64,000 nucleotides of DNA from Mucilaginibacter jinjuensis (GTDB lineage Bacteria; Bacteroidota; Bacteroidia; Sphingobacteriales; Sphingobacteriaceae): the NCBI RefSeq assembly GCF_028596025.1, contig NZ_CP117167.1:1674001-1738000 (forward strand). Reading direction: 5' to 3'. This document shows positions 1 to 7,805 of this stretch, one piece after another (the first letter of the stretch is position 1; every line of letters starts with the position of its first letter). Made by a program: the position numbers and the translations under genes. The notes below the pieces were generated by a model. That model made no database searches. It worked only from the letters and a program-made list of their open reading frames with translations, and was not told the DNA's origin.

Positions 1-198
1 TGGTGGACGGTTACTTTACTACCCGAAATATCGAAGTACAAATTATCGTACCTGCTTACCTGGCGTAATGGTAATCCTAATCATTATTACGCGCCCTATC
101 CGGGTCAGCAAAGTGCAGCAGATTTTGTTAAGTTTTATAACAGCCCGAATATATTGTTCCAGAACAGGCTTTCGCCACTGGGGATTTATGGAAAATAG
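1..198 (+). CDS. GH26 endo-beta-mannanase, C-terminal fragment
   Basis: The frame is open from the first base of the window to the stop TAG at 196-198, so only the last 65 residues are visible. They contain a WRNG motif, then the block YAPYPGQQSADFVKFY and a final NILFQ. This matches the conserved C-terminal strand and helix of Bacteroidota GH26 mannan endo-1,4-beta-mannosidases, which are secreted or surface enzymes cutting beta-mannan backbones. The catalytic glutamates lie upstream, outside the window. The stop overlaps the start of the next small gene. The family call rests on this C-terminal block alone. Confidence 0.72.
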   Translation, partial: WWTVTLLPEISKYKLSYLLTWRNGNPNHYYAPYPGQQSAADFVKFYNSPNILFQNRLSPLGIYGK

Positions 199-340
199 TA
201 GAAAATATGATGACTGGTTTGATGAGCTAAGTGAAGAGCAACAAAAAGAAGTCTTAGAAGGGTTAGCTCAAGCAGATAATGGTGAAATAATTTCGCATGA
301 AGAGGCTATTGGTCTATTTGGAAAATGGGGTTTGGTATAA
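188..340 (+). CDS. Small RelB/ParD-like antitoxin-type protein (orphan)
   Basis: This is a 50-residue acidic protein starting at ATG 188, which overlaps the end of the GH26 gene by 11 bases. The same frame is open further upstream to 68, but that part is antisense-like shadow sequence of GH26, so the internal ATG is preferred. The pattern (LSEEQQKEVLEGL, then GEIISHEEA) resembles short antitoxins of the RelB/ParD type in Bacteroidota, in which a helical N-terminus is followed by a toxin-wrapping tail. The reading frame at the expected toxin position (ATG 340) stops after 14 codons, so no partner toxin is present. The function is inferred from motif shape only; it could also be an unrelated small protein. 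Confidence 0.45.
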   Translation: MENSRKYDDWFDELSEEQQKEVLEGLAQADNGEIISHEEAIGLFGKWGLV

Positions 341-358
341 TGAATATCGTACTTTGTT

Positions 359-366
359 TATATTTG
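359..366 (+). promoter_or_regulatory. -7 promoter element TATATTTG, four bases before an ATG
   Basis: This is a perfect match to the Bacteroidota -7 consensus TAnnTTTG. The nearest -33 TTTG is at 331-334, a 24-base gap, slightly longer than usual. The ATG of the 80-residue gene begins at 371, so transcription would start at or next to the start codon and give a leaderless or nearly leaderless message. Confidence 0.4.
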
Positions 367-370
367 CCCA

Positions 371-613
371 ATGAAAAATTTTAAGGTAGAAGCGGAGGGT
401 GCAGAGTTTGATTTTTTTACCATGAACATAAAGCGGTTACAGGCCTTCCAGGTTTACGTCGCGCACAAGGGCGAACAAGTTCGATTCCACATGCAGCTGA
501 ATGACCAAACCGGCGATTTCTATATTACCGACAAAGCGAAGTGCCCTGCCGAATTTCACCAGGCAGAAGATCTGCTGAATAAAGCCATTAAAATTTACGG
601 GAAAGAAGATTAA
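371..613 (+). CDS. Conserved-looking hypothetical protein, 80 aa
   Basis: A small soluble protein without signal peptide or membrane segment. It reads as an alpha/beta fold: an N-terminal strand pair (KVEAEGAEFDFF), then FQVYVAHKGEQVRFHMQLND, a second strand (DFYITD) and a C-terminal helix (FHQAEDLLNKAIKIYG). I do not recognise a named family. The start at 371 follows a perfect -7 element almost immediately. It ends 8 bases before the convergent aminotransferase gene, and both stop codons lie in one palindrome. The coding call rests on the regular protein-like composition. Confidence 0.6.
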   Translation: MKNFKVEAEGAEFDFFTMNIKRLQAFQVYVAHKGEQVRFHMQLNDQTGDFYITDKAKCPAEFHQAEDLLNKAIKIYGKED

Positions 614-625
614 GCAGCTGCTTAA
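610..625. repeat. 16-bp perfect palindrome holding both convergent stop codons
   Basis: TTAAGCAGCTGCTTAA is its own reverse complement. The plus-strand gene ends with TAA at 611-613, and the minus-strand aminotransferase ends with TAA read from 622-624, so one stop lies in each arm. It could act as a small bidirectional hairpin, but no T-run follows, so terminator activity is uncertain. Confidence 0.6.
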
Positions 626-1707
626 AAAGCATTCAGATTATCGATCACAAATTGCGCATCTTTTTCGGTGTGGCAATACGAGCAAGGAAGGCTTAACGTG
701 GTTTGATGAATTGCTTCAGAAATTGGGAAATGCTGTCCCGCTAATAAATGCGATAAAGCTTTTTGTTGATGCGGCGGTACAGGATAATGAATTTCGGTAC
801 CAATACCTTGTTCTAGCAAATAAGCCTTCAACTCATCGCGGCGTGGGTGTCTTATATTGAAAATGTGGTAAACATCGGTATAATCGGCATCAACAACCGG
901 CAATATAAAATCAGATTTAAGCTGATCAAGGTACATACCTGCCAGCTTTTGTTTGTGCGCATTGATGCTATCTAAAGCTTCGAGCTTAATTTGCAGAAAT
1001 GCAGCCTGCAGTTCATCCAAACGGGAGTTTACACCCATGTACTCGTTATAATATTTCTTTTCAGAACCGTAGTTGCGGAGCTTACGCATTTTATCGGCAT
1101 ATTCAATATTATCGGTAGTAATAGCTCCGGCATCGCCTAAAGCACCTAAATTTTTGGTGGGGTAAAAACTGAAAGCACCAAATTCGCCAAAGGTGCCGGC
1201 CTTTTTGCCTTTGTGCATAGCGCCGTGTGCTTGTGCGCAATCTTCAATCAGCACCAGGTTATACTTTTCTTTAATGGCCATTATCGCATCCATATTGCAA
1301 CATTTGCCATACAGGTGCACAATCATAATAGCCTTGGTTCTGGGTGTGATGGCTTTCTCTACCTCTGCCGGCTCAATATTATAGGTATGAATATCGGGTT
1401 CAACCAATACAGGTACCAGGTTATTATTGGTGATAGATAGTATGGTAGCTATATAGGTATTTGATGGTACAATAACTTCACTGCCCGGTTCAAAGTCGAA
1501 AGTTTTAAGAGAGAGCGTTAGCGCATCCAAACCATTAGCCACTCCTATGCAATAGGCCGATTGGTTCCATTGCGCAAATTGCTGTTCAAAATCATCGGTA
1601 TATTTACCTAAGATATACCAGCCACTGTTTAAAAAATCGCTGAAACGTTGCTTAAACGCTTCGTTGAATGGCTTGTTTAGCTCGAACAGGTTTTCGTATG
1701 GGATCAT
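622..1707 (-). CDS. DegT/DnrJ/EryC1 PLP-dependent sugar aminotransferase (FdtB/QdtB-like)
   Basis: A 361-residue fold-type I aminotransferase of the DegT/DnrJ/EryC1/StrS family. Visible features are the N-terminal substrate loop ([11 protein letters not shown]), the cofactor region GVANGLDAL, the Asp in [11 protein letters not shown] and the PLP-binding lysine region [14 protein letters not shown]. With the FdtA-like ketoisomerase directly upstream (4-base ATGA overlap), the likely reaction is amination at C-3 of dTDP-3-keto-6-deoxyhexose, giving dTDP-3-amino-3,6-dideoxy sugar for a surface glycan. Length and motifs are normal. The exact sugar (Fuc3N or Qui3N type) cannot be told from sequence. 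Confidence 0.88.
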   Translation of the reverse strand: MIPYENLFELNKPFNEAFKQRFSDFLNSGWYILGKYTDDFEQQFAQWNQSAYCIGVANGLDALTLSLKTFDFEPGSEVIVPSNTYIATILSITNNNLVPVLVEPDIHTYNIEPAEVEKAITPRTKAIMIVHLYGKCCNMDAIMAIKEKYNLVLIEDCAQAHGAMHKGKKAGTFGEFGAFSFYPTKNLGALGDAGAITTDNIEYADKMRKLRNYGSEKKYYNEYMGVNSRLDELQAAFLQIKLEALDSINAHKQKLAGMYLDQLKSDFILPVVDADYTDVYHIFNIRHPRRDELKAYLLEQGIGTEIHYPVPPHQQKALSHLLAGQHFPISEAIHQTTLSLPCSYCHTEKDAQFVIDNLNAF

Positions 1708-2078
1708 TCTTTATGCTCGTATGGATCAAAAATATAATCTGTCGCATCAAAAGATGTAGATGCCAACACTAATAATATAGCATCGGGGGTAAAGTTTTTC
1801 ATCACATGCCAGTCTTTTGTTTCCAGTATCAGGCATTTGTGCGGGCTGTCCATTTTAAAGATTTCTGTTTTTTCACCATCATCATTTACAATGGTGCAAC
1901 GGCCCTGGATGCAGATTGCAGCCTGCACGGTTTTATGGTGCCGGTGCCCGCCGCGCGCCGAACTGTCAACCCCATATATATAAAAGAGGCGTTTAATATC
2001 AAAAGGTATCGCTTCATCCAACACGGTTAAGTTACCGCGGGTGTCGCTAAAGGTGGGGATGTTTATCAGGTAGGCCAT
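1704..2078 (-). CDS. FdtA/QdtA-like cupin dTDP-4-keto-6-deoxyglucose 3,4-ketoisomerase
   Basis: A 124-residue single-domain cupin with the WxcM/FdtA family pattern: [10 protein letters not shown] near the N-terminus, the histidine cluster [11 protein letters not shown] that holds the active-site base, and a late [14 protein letters not shown] strand. The family isomerises dTDP-4-keto-6-deoxyglucose to the 3-keto sugar that the neighbouring aminotransferase uses. It is translationally coupled to the aminotransferase by a 4-base overlap and lies 11 bases after the GT14 gene. The pathway also needs dTDP-glucose pyrophosphorylase (a copy is at 53343-54203) and 4,6-dehydratase (not in the window). 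Confidence 0.88.
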   Translation of the reverse strand: MAYLINIPTFSDTRGNLTVLDEAIPFDIKRLFYIYGVDSSARGGHRHHKTVQAAICIQGRCTIVNDDGEKTEIFKMDSPHKCLILETKDWHVMKNFTPDAILLVLASTSFDATDYIFDPYEHKE

Positions 2079-2089
2079 TTATAGGGTAT

Positions 2090-2926
2090 TTACAATTGAT
2101 CCAGCATATCCAGCAATTTGCTGTCGGCATTTGCATTAAATTTTCGTGCAAACAGATCATCTGTATTCTTCAACGCTTCAAAGTCTTGTATGTTTAATGT
2201 TTTAGGATGTGAACCCCCTGCCGACCAGTCGATATACCTGAAATCGTTATTCACCAATTTATCTTTATGCTCAGAATTCATCAACACGGTTTGAAAAATA
2301 AATTCGTCGCTTCCCCAGGTAAACAGAAAAAACCGCTCAAGATGGGGTCTGCTTTCCACATACTCCACAACATATTTTGCACAATCTGTACTCAACATCC
2401 AAAACATCGACTTGCCGTAAGGCTTTAAATCTCCGGGCAATTTTCGTTTAGGTGTAAAAAAGTTAACAAATCTTTCCAGGCTGTATTTGCCCCTGAAAGT
2501 GAAATTAACAAAGTGATATTTTGTTATGCGTGGCAATGCTTCCAGCCATTGTTCTTCAATATTTTCAAACTCAATAAATTCTTTTCCTTTGTTGCGCTCA
2601 AAAAAGTTGACCATATAGTCAGCCGATTTTATGGGATAATCCTGGCCGCTAATAAAGTTAATATAGTCGTAACTTATTCCTGTAGAGGCAATTTCCTTAA
2701 TACATTTAAAAGTAGCCTTAATGGTATTGTATCCAGCCCAACGTACATCTTCGCGGTTATGAACCAGAAAAACATTAGGGTACTGTTGTAAATACAGGTA
2801 GGGTTTTATACTGAATTTCTTATCAACGTGTATATAGAAATCAAACTCCGGATGTGATAAACGTTTAATTAAGCGCTCAGTCAGTTTGGGGTTAGTGTAA
2901 GTAAGTATCAGATGGGCGACTTTCAT
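2090..2926 (-). CDS. GT14 core-2/I-branching-type beta-N-acetylglucosaminyltransferase
   Basis: A 278-residue cytosolic protein with the typical GT14 signature: KVAHLILTYTNP at the N-terminus, FDFYIHVDKK, a central DYINFISGQDYPIK motif and a C-terminal YIDWSAGGSHPKTL. Bacterial members attach a sugar from a nucleotide donor to a surface glycan. It is the first gene of a three-gene minus-strand operon with the keto-isomerase and aminotransferase, so it may use the deoxy-amino sugar or modify the same glycan. The donor specificity of bacterial GT14 enzymes is mostly untested. Confidence 0.85.
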   Translation of the reverse strand: MKVAHLILTYTNPKLTERLIKRLSHPEFDFYIHVDKKFSIKPYLYLQQYPNVFLVHNREDVRWAGYNTIKATFKCIKEIASTGISYDYINFISGQDYPIKSADYMVNFFERNKGKEFIEFENIEEQWLEALPRITKYHFVNFTFRGKYSLERFVNFFTPKRKLPGDLKPYGKSMFWMLSTDCAKYVVEYVESRPHLERFFLFTWGSDEFIFQTVLMNSEHKDKLVNNDFRYIDWSAGGSHPKTLNIQDFEALKNTDDLFARKFNANADSKLLDMLDQL

Positions 2927-3095
2927 TATAGTTAATAGTACGACAAATTTTATACGGCGGTTTTCGCAATAGTCTCTCTATGGATAACAATATCGTGCCA
3001 AATATCATTAAAGTTGTAACACGTGATATTGGGATGATAAATTGAACAAAGTGAACAAAATTTGTTGTCGAAGTAATGAAATCAATGTTAAATTA

Positions 3096-3125
3096 TTGGG
3101 ATGTAACAGATATATTATATCTTTA
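3096..3125 (+). promoter_or_regulatory. Probable promoter for the AhpD-like gene
   Basis: TTG at 3096-3098 is followed after 19 bases by TATCTTTA at 3118-3125, one mismatch from TAnnTTTG. It would leave an untranslated leader of about 60 bases. It lies in the 262-base gap shared with the divergent GT14 gene. Confidence 0.42.
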
Positions 3126-3188
3126 AGATAATTATAAACCATGCTTTGCTAAACCAATACAGCGGGGCTGCCTAATTATTGAAAGAAA

Positions 3189-3767
3189 ATGCCTTACATT
3201 CCATTAGATGATAAGCTACCCGGAATTACCGGATTATTAAACTATAGGCTGGATAGTGCATTGCCTATACGAGAACTTACCCAGATTTTATTGCGCGGTG
3301 AATCAACCTTAACCGAAGGCGAGCGCGAGTTAATTGCCACCGTTGTTTCACATGGCAATGAATGTCGCTTTTGCACAGCTGCGCATACCGCAGCGGCTGA
3401 TGCGTTTTTAGGTGAAACCGAAACATCAGAAAAAGTAAAGAACGACCCTGATTATGCGCCCGTAAGCGTTAAAATGAAATTTTTACTGGAGATTGCCCGC
3501 AAAGTGCAGGTTAACGGTAAAAACGTAACATCCGAGCTGGTTGATTTAGCCAAAGAGGCTGGTGCCACAGACAGGGAGATACACGATACTGTACTGATTG
3601 CCGCTTTGTTTAGCTTATACAACCGTTATGTTGATGGTTTAAACTCAGTAACACCGTCTGTTGAATCAGGATTTTACGATCGCCTGGGCGGTATATTAAA
3701 AACAAGCGGTTATCTGCCTTTCGAAAACCGCTACGCGGCTTTACAGGCAGAACCTGTGGCCCAATAA
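3189..3767 (+). CDS. AhpD-like carboxymuconolactone decarboxylase-family peroxidase-related protein
   Basis: A 192-residue helical protein of the AhpD/CMD superfamily. The redox centre is visible as NECRFCTAAHT around residues 56-66: a CxxC pair with a histidine four residues after the second cysteine and an acidic residue just before. Such proteins act as thiol peroxidases or disulfide reductases in oxidative-stress defence. The C-terminal part (NRYVDGLNSVTP) matches the peroxidase-related subgroup. It lies 8 bases before the DUF3179 gene and is probably co-transcribed with it. Substrate unknown. Confidence 0.85.
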   Translation: MPYIPLDDKLPGITGLLNYRLDSALPIRELTQILLRGESTLTEGERELIATVVSHGNECRFCTAAHTAAADAFLGETETSEKVKNDPDYAPVSVKMKFLLEIARKVQVNGKNVTSELVDLAKEAGATDREIHDTVLIAALFSLYNRYVDGLNSVTPSVESGFYDRLGGILKTSGYLPFENRYAALQAEPVAQ

Positions 3768-3775
3768 TGTAAGTG

Positions 3776-5005
3776 ATGACGATTAAGAACAAGAGCCGCC
3801 TCTTCTGGATAGGGATTTTAATGCTGCTGATACCAGGTCTAGTGCATGCTTATTTACTGATGCCTTTTCCGGGCAGCCAGGATCTGGAGGCGATCACCGT
3901 ATCGTATTATCTCGAAAAAATTGTACTGCCTTTACGGATATTCGGCGGCGGGTTAGTGCTGTGGTATCTTATTGTGTTTTTTAGCAAAGATACCCGCTGG
4001 CAAATGATGAGGAAAGTGGTGGCGCTGCTAGTATGTGTTGTTATTTATTGCATAACCGATGTGCAGTATAAAGCCGAAAAAATGTTCGAAGAGCCGCATG
4101 CTGTAGTTTTTGCCAACGCCCTGCAAAATAAGGTGCCTCAGGGCTATGTAATATTGGGCGTGGTGCATAACGGTGTGGCCAAGGCTTACCCATTAGTTTA
4201 TCTGGGCTATCACCATAAAGTGCAGGATAACGTAGGGAATGAACCAGTATTGGTAACCTACTGTACCATGTGCCGCACCGGTAGGGTTTATAGTCCGCTT
4301 ATTAACGGTAAACGTGAAAACTTTAGATTGGTAGGGGCGCGGCACTATAATGCCGTTATTGAAGACGAAAGCACAGGTAGCTGGTGGTATCAGGCCACGG
4401 GCAAAGCTGCTGTGGGCAAACTAAAAGGTTCATCGCTGCAGGAACTTAATTACGAGCAAACCACGCTGGAGGCATGGCTGCAAAGGCATCCCGAATCGCT
4501 GATTATGCAGCCGGATAATTTTTTTGCTAAAGATTATGCTGACCTTAAAAACTACGACCGCCGGCAGCCTGTGGATAAAGACAGCCTGTTGAAAAACAAG
4601 GATTCGTTGGTGCGGAAGAGCTGGGTAATTGGCGTAATTACAAACGGCAAGGAAAAAGCTTACGATTGGAGGGCCTTACATAAACAAGGCATACTGAATG
4701 ATAGTTTAGGTAAGGCCAGTTTATTGATCAGTGTAGAAAGAGACAGCCTGAATTTCCATGTGCTGAATAGGGTGGTAGATAATAAGCCGCTGCATTTCAG
4801 TCTGAGTTCGGCAGATGTACTTACTGATACTGAAACGGGATCTGTTTGGAACTGGGATGGTCTTTGTACCGGTGGTAAACTAAAAGGCAAACAATTAACG
4901 GTTGTGCAGGCATACCAGGAGTATTGGCATTCATGGCATCACTTTCATCCGGCAACTACGTTATGGCATGGTAACAATGTGGCCTTGCATTTGGCTAAAT
5001 TATAA
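3776..5005 (+). CDS. DUF3179-family membrane protein
   Basis: 409 residues. The first 105 hold three hydrophobic segments (LFWIGILMLLIPGLVHAYLL; GGLVLWYLIVFF; VVALLVCVVIYCI). The rest is a DUF3179 domain with the hallmark VTYCTMCRTGRVYSP around residues 160-175 and the late segment ETGSVWNWDG. The cysteines of the CTMC motif suggest metal binding or redox, but the family has no established function. A GTG lies one codon upstream (3773) as an alternative start. It follows the AhpD-like gene at 8 bases, so a shared redox role is possible but unproven. Confidence 0.82.
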   Translation: MTIKNKSRLFWIGILMLLIPGLVHAYLLMPFPGSQDLEAITVSYYLEKIVLPLRIFGGGLVLWYLIVFFSKDTRWQMMRKVVALLVCVVIYCITDVQYKAEKMFEEPHAVVFANALQNKVPQGYVILGVVHNGVAKAYPLVYLGYHHKVQDNVGNEPVLVTYCTMCRTGRVYSPLINGKRENFRLVGARHYNAVIEDESTGSWWYQATGKAAVGKLKGSSLQELNYEQTTLEAWLQRHPESLIMQPDNFFAKDYADLKNYDRRQPVDKDSLLKNKDSLVRKSWVIGVITNGKEKAYDWRALHKQGILNDSLGKASLLISVERDSLNFHVLNRVVDNKPLHFSLSSADVLTDTETGSVWNWDGLCTGGKLKGKQLTVVQAYQEYWHSWHHFHPATTLWHGNNVALHLAKL

Positions 5006-5078
5006 TCATTAAAGGGCATAATATTATTAGCTTCTATAATTAACAAGGCTCATTTTAGTAATACCAATTTAATGACCC

Positions 5079-6650
5079 ATGATGAAGCTGAATTTGCTTT
5101 TTGCAATGCTGGTATGTTTTACCCATTCTGTTTTTGCGCAAACATTTAATATTAAAGATTACGGCGCCATTGCCGATGGCAAAACGGTTAATACCATTGC
5201 TATTCAAAAAACTATTGATGCGGCAAGTGCAAATGGAGGAGGGACTGTTGATGTACCTGCCGGAATTTTTGTAACAGGCACTATCCATCTTAAAAGTAAT
5301 ATCAACCTAAATTTCGAAAGCGGTGCGGTATTAAAAGGCAGCCCTAATCTGCAGGATTATGTAAGTTATACCATGCCGGTTTATGGCCTAAACTATTACG
5401 GTATGCTTTATACTACCGATGCCGAAAACGTTTCGATAACCGGTTTAGGCACTATCGATGGCAATAATCCGGCTTTTCATGATTTTACCAAGGCAAAAAA
5501 GATTGATGCCGAAAGCAGCAAACTAACCCGCCAGAAAGAAAATTATCGCCATGTAGAAAGCGGCATAGGTGATGGCCCGGTTGTACCGAATAAAGACCGC
5601 CCACACCAGATGGTGATCTTCTCTAATTGCAAAAATGTACACATCCGCGATGTATCTTTAATTAACTCGCCATTCTGGACTTTGCACATTGCTGATTGCG
5701 ATGCTGTGAATATTTCTGACATCCGTTTATGGAGCGGTATCCTGGTGCCTAATGCCGATGGCATTGATGTAACCAGTTCGAGCAATGTAGTGATTAAAGG
5801 CTGCGATATTCGTGCCGGCGATGATGCCATTATTGTGGCAGGCTATGATCATCATTTCGAGATCCCTGGTTTTAAGCGCATTAAACATGTGTCTGAAAAC
5901 GTTGTTATTTCGGATTGTAACCTGCAATCGTATTCGAGCGGTCTCCGTATCGGTTTTCTTGATCAAAATACCGTGCGCAATGTGCATGTAAGCCATGTTA
6001 ACATCACCAACTCAACCCGTGGTATTGGCATATTTCTGCGTGATGAAGGCTCGCTGGAAAATATCACCTTCTCGGATATGCACATCGAAACCCATCTGCA
6101 CACCGGCGACTGGTGGGGCAATGGCGAACCCATCCATATTTCGGCAGTACGTGGTAAAGAGCATGTGAAGATGGGAGTGATCAAAAATATCGAATTCAAC
6201 AACATCAGCTGTACCGGCGAAAATGGTATGCTGATCTACGGCTGTATTGAAAGCGTGATACAGGATGTACGCCTTAATAATGTGTCCTTCCAGATACAAA
6301 ACAGCAAACTGAACGATGTAGCAGGCGGCAATATCGATATGCGTGGGGCACTGTATTCTAAAGATCAGTTATTTTCCAGCGATATTTCCGGTTTGCTGGC
6401 TCATTATGTAGATGGCCTGTCAATCAATAACTTTAGATTGACCTGGGATAGCACGATTACGCAACCCTATTTTACCAACGGAATTTCAGCCGATCATTTT
6501 AAAAACTTATCCATACTCAACTTTAAAGGTTCGACGGCACCTCATAATACAAAAGTAGCTGTATTGGCGCTTAGCAATGGTAATGGGGTAGAAACGGACG
6601 TTAAAAATGTTTCGCAGTTTAATGTTACAGGGTTTAAAGTGTCAAAGTAA
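5079..6650 (+). CDS. Secreted GH28-like parallel beta-helix glycoside hydrolase
   Basis: 523 residues with an N-terminal signal peptide (LLFAMLVCFTHSVFA, cleavage near residue 20) and a long right-handed beta-helix. The N-terminal FNIKDYGAIADGKT block and the motifs NADGIDV (225-231) and AGDDAI (246-251) match GH28 pectin-backbone hydrolases, supplying the catalytic aspartates. The usual histidine motif (GHG) is replaced by SSGLRIG at 286-292, and the RIK motif is not evident at the RGIGIF segment (314-319). It may therefore act on a non-standard substrate or by an altered mechanism. It is periplasmic or exported; no lipoprotein cysteine is seen. It stands alone, without a SusC/D pair. Confidence 0.83.
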   Translation: MMKLNLLFAMLVCFTHSVFAQTFNIKDYGAIADGKTVNTIAIQKTIDAASANGGGTVDVPAGIFVTGTIHLKSNINLNFESGAVLKGSPNLQDYVSYTMPVYGLNYYGMLYTTDAENVSITGLGTIDGNNPAFHDFTKAKKIDAESSKLTRQKENYRHVESGIGDGPVVPNKDRPHQMVIFSNCKNVHIRDVSLINSPFWTLHIADCDAVNISDIRLWSGILVPNADGIDVTSSSNVVIKGCDIRAGDDAIIVAGYDHHFEIPGFKRIKHVSENVVISDCNLQSYSSGLRIGFLDQNTVRNVHVSHVNITNSTRGIGIFLRDEGSLENITFSDMHIETHLHTGDWWGNGEPIHISAVRGKEHVKMGVIKNIEFNNISCTGENGMLIYGCIESVIQDVRLNNVSFQIQNSKLNDVAGGNIDMRGALYSKDQLFSSDISGLLAHYVDGLSINNFRLTWDSTITQPYFTNGISADHFKNLSILNFKGSTAPHNTKVAVLALSNGNGVETDVKNVSQFNVTGFKVSK

Positions 6651-6714
6651 ACTCTGTTTATAAAACCTTTTTGCTACTTAAGGGCTTTAATTATTTTAAT
6701 TAATTAAAGTTTAT

Positions 6715-6990
6715 ATGAGCGCCTACCAGCAAAAATGGATAGAAGTATTACAACACGCCAATGTACCCAATTGGAAAATTAGTGATCAGGACAATGATAT
6801 ATTGATCCACGTACCTGATAATCATAGCATTAAAGAACTTGCAGATAACCTGGAGTTGGTGTTGGCTGAAGTATCGCTAGATATTACTTTGCCAAAAGAA
6901 CGGTTGAAGTTTATTATCAGAAACTCCGGTGAAATGGTTGATTACGTTTTAAACCCCGGGGAAAGCGATTTAACGAGCAACGAAAATTAA
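6715..6990 (+). CDS. Hypothetical protein, 91 aa
   Basis: A small soluble acidic protein (MSAYQQKWIEVLQHANVPNW at the start, NSGEMVDYVLNPGE near the end). No signal peptide, membrane segment or known motif. It reads as a mixed helix/strand domain with regular amphipathic spacing, which supports real coding. It lies 64 bases after the GH28 gene and 60 before apt. I do not recognise the family and assign no function. Confidence 0.6.
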   Translation: MSAYQQKWIEVLQHANVPNWKISDQDNDILIHVPDNHSIKELADNLELVLAEVSLDITLPKERLKFIIRNSGEMVDYVLNPGESDLTSNEN

Positions 6991-7050
6991 TTGAATTAAT
7001 ACCATTCCGTTTTTTTGCCTAATATTGATGAATATTAAGGTAAGTAAATA

Positions 7051-7578
7051 ATGATCGATCAACAAATAAAAGCAGTTATACGGGATATTCGAGATTTTCC
7101 GAAACCTGGAATAATATTTAAGGATATCACACCGATACTTAAAGAACCTCCGCTTTGTAATGATATTGTTGATGCTTTTATCGAGCAATTAGGCGATACC
7201 CGCGTTGATGTAGTGGCAGGGGTAGAGAGCAGGGGCTTTTTATTTGGCTTAACCCTGGCCAACAAACTTAGCGTCCCTTTTGTGCCGGTACGTAAGGCTG
7301 GTAAACTACCTTATACTATTAAGCAAAAGGTTTATGAGCTGGAATATGGCACAGCTACCATCGAAGTGCACACCGATGCATTTGAGCCCGGCCAACGTAT
7401 CTTAATCCATGATGATCTGTTAGCCACAGGCGGCACCGTTTGTGCAGCCAGCGACCTGATACAGGAAATGGGCGGAATAATAGCGGGTTTCTCGTTTGTG
7501 GTAGGTTTAAACTTCCTGAACGGTAAAGAGCGCATTACGCCAATAAGTGATAACATTATTGTACTGGCCGAGTATTAA
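7051..7578 (+). CDS. apt: Adenine phosphoribosyltransferase
   Basis: 175 residues, the normal length. It converts adenine and PRPP to AMP in cytosolic purine salvage. Seen are the N-terminal IRDFPKPGIIFKDITPIL, the AGVESRGFLFG block and the PRPP-binding loop ILIHDDLLATGGTV around residues 112-125. All key motifs are intact. The start ATG at 7051 gives the usual N-terminus. It is followed by a palindromic repeat that may end its transcript. Confidence 0.96.
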   Translation: MIDQQIKAVIRDIRDFPKPGIIFKDITPILKEPPLCNDIVDAFIEQLGDTRVDVVAGVESRGFLFGLTLANKLSVPFVPVRKAGKLPYTIKQKVYELEYGTATIEVHTDAFEPGQRILIHDDLLATGGTVCAASDLIQEMGGIIAGFSFVVGLNFLNGKERITPISDNIIVLAEY

Positions 7579-7601
7579 TTACGAGAATCTTCACCGAATG
7601 A

Positions 7602-7679
7602 GTCATTGCGAGGAATGAAGCAATCGTAAACGATACAGAGCTGCTCTGAAAATCTGGAATTGCTTCGTACCGCAATGAC
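7602..7679. repeat. Intergenic palindromic element (GTCATTGCG type), copy 1
   Basis: GTCATTGCG (7602-7610) pairs with CGCAATGAC (7671-7679), and GAAGCAAT (7617-7624) pairs with ATTGCTTC (7659-7666). The result is a long imperfect hairpin like REP elements. A shorter copy with the same core lies at 61170-61201. It sits between apt and the rpsU promoter and could serve as the 3' end of the apt message. Confidence 0.72.
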
Positions 7680-7747
7680 GGTAATAGCTTGGGCTCTTAG
7701 CTTTGAATGACAAATAGGCGCACCCCTTCATCTTTTACAAATACTAT

Positions 7748-7777
7748 TTTGAAAATCAAATATTTCACTTATCTTTG
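7748..7777 (+). promoter_or_regulatory. Strong Bacteroidota promoter for rpsU
   Basis: TTTG at 7748-7751, an 18-base spacer, then TATCTTTG at 7770-7777: both elements match the -33/-7 consensus exactly. Transcription should start near 7782, giving a leader of about 25 bases that contains the Shine-Dalgarno sequence. Confidence 0.75.
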
Positions 7778-7786
7778 CCGTCCCTG

Positions 7787-7795
7787 AAAGGAGGT
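7787..7795 (+). promoter_or_regulatory. Perfect Shine-Dalgarno sequence of rpsU
   Basis: AAAGGAGGT is complementary to the 3' end of 16S rRNA, and its GGAGG core ends 11 bases before ATG 7806. Nearly all other genes in this window have only A-rich leaders. In Bacteroidota the anti-Shine-Dalgarno is held by bS21, bS18 and bS6, and a strong site on the bS21 gene itself fits autoregulation: ribosomes lacking bS21 would favour this message. Confidence 0.85.
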
Positions 7796-7805
7796 ATGAG
7801 GGTAT

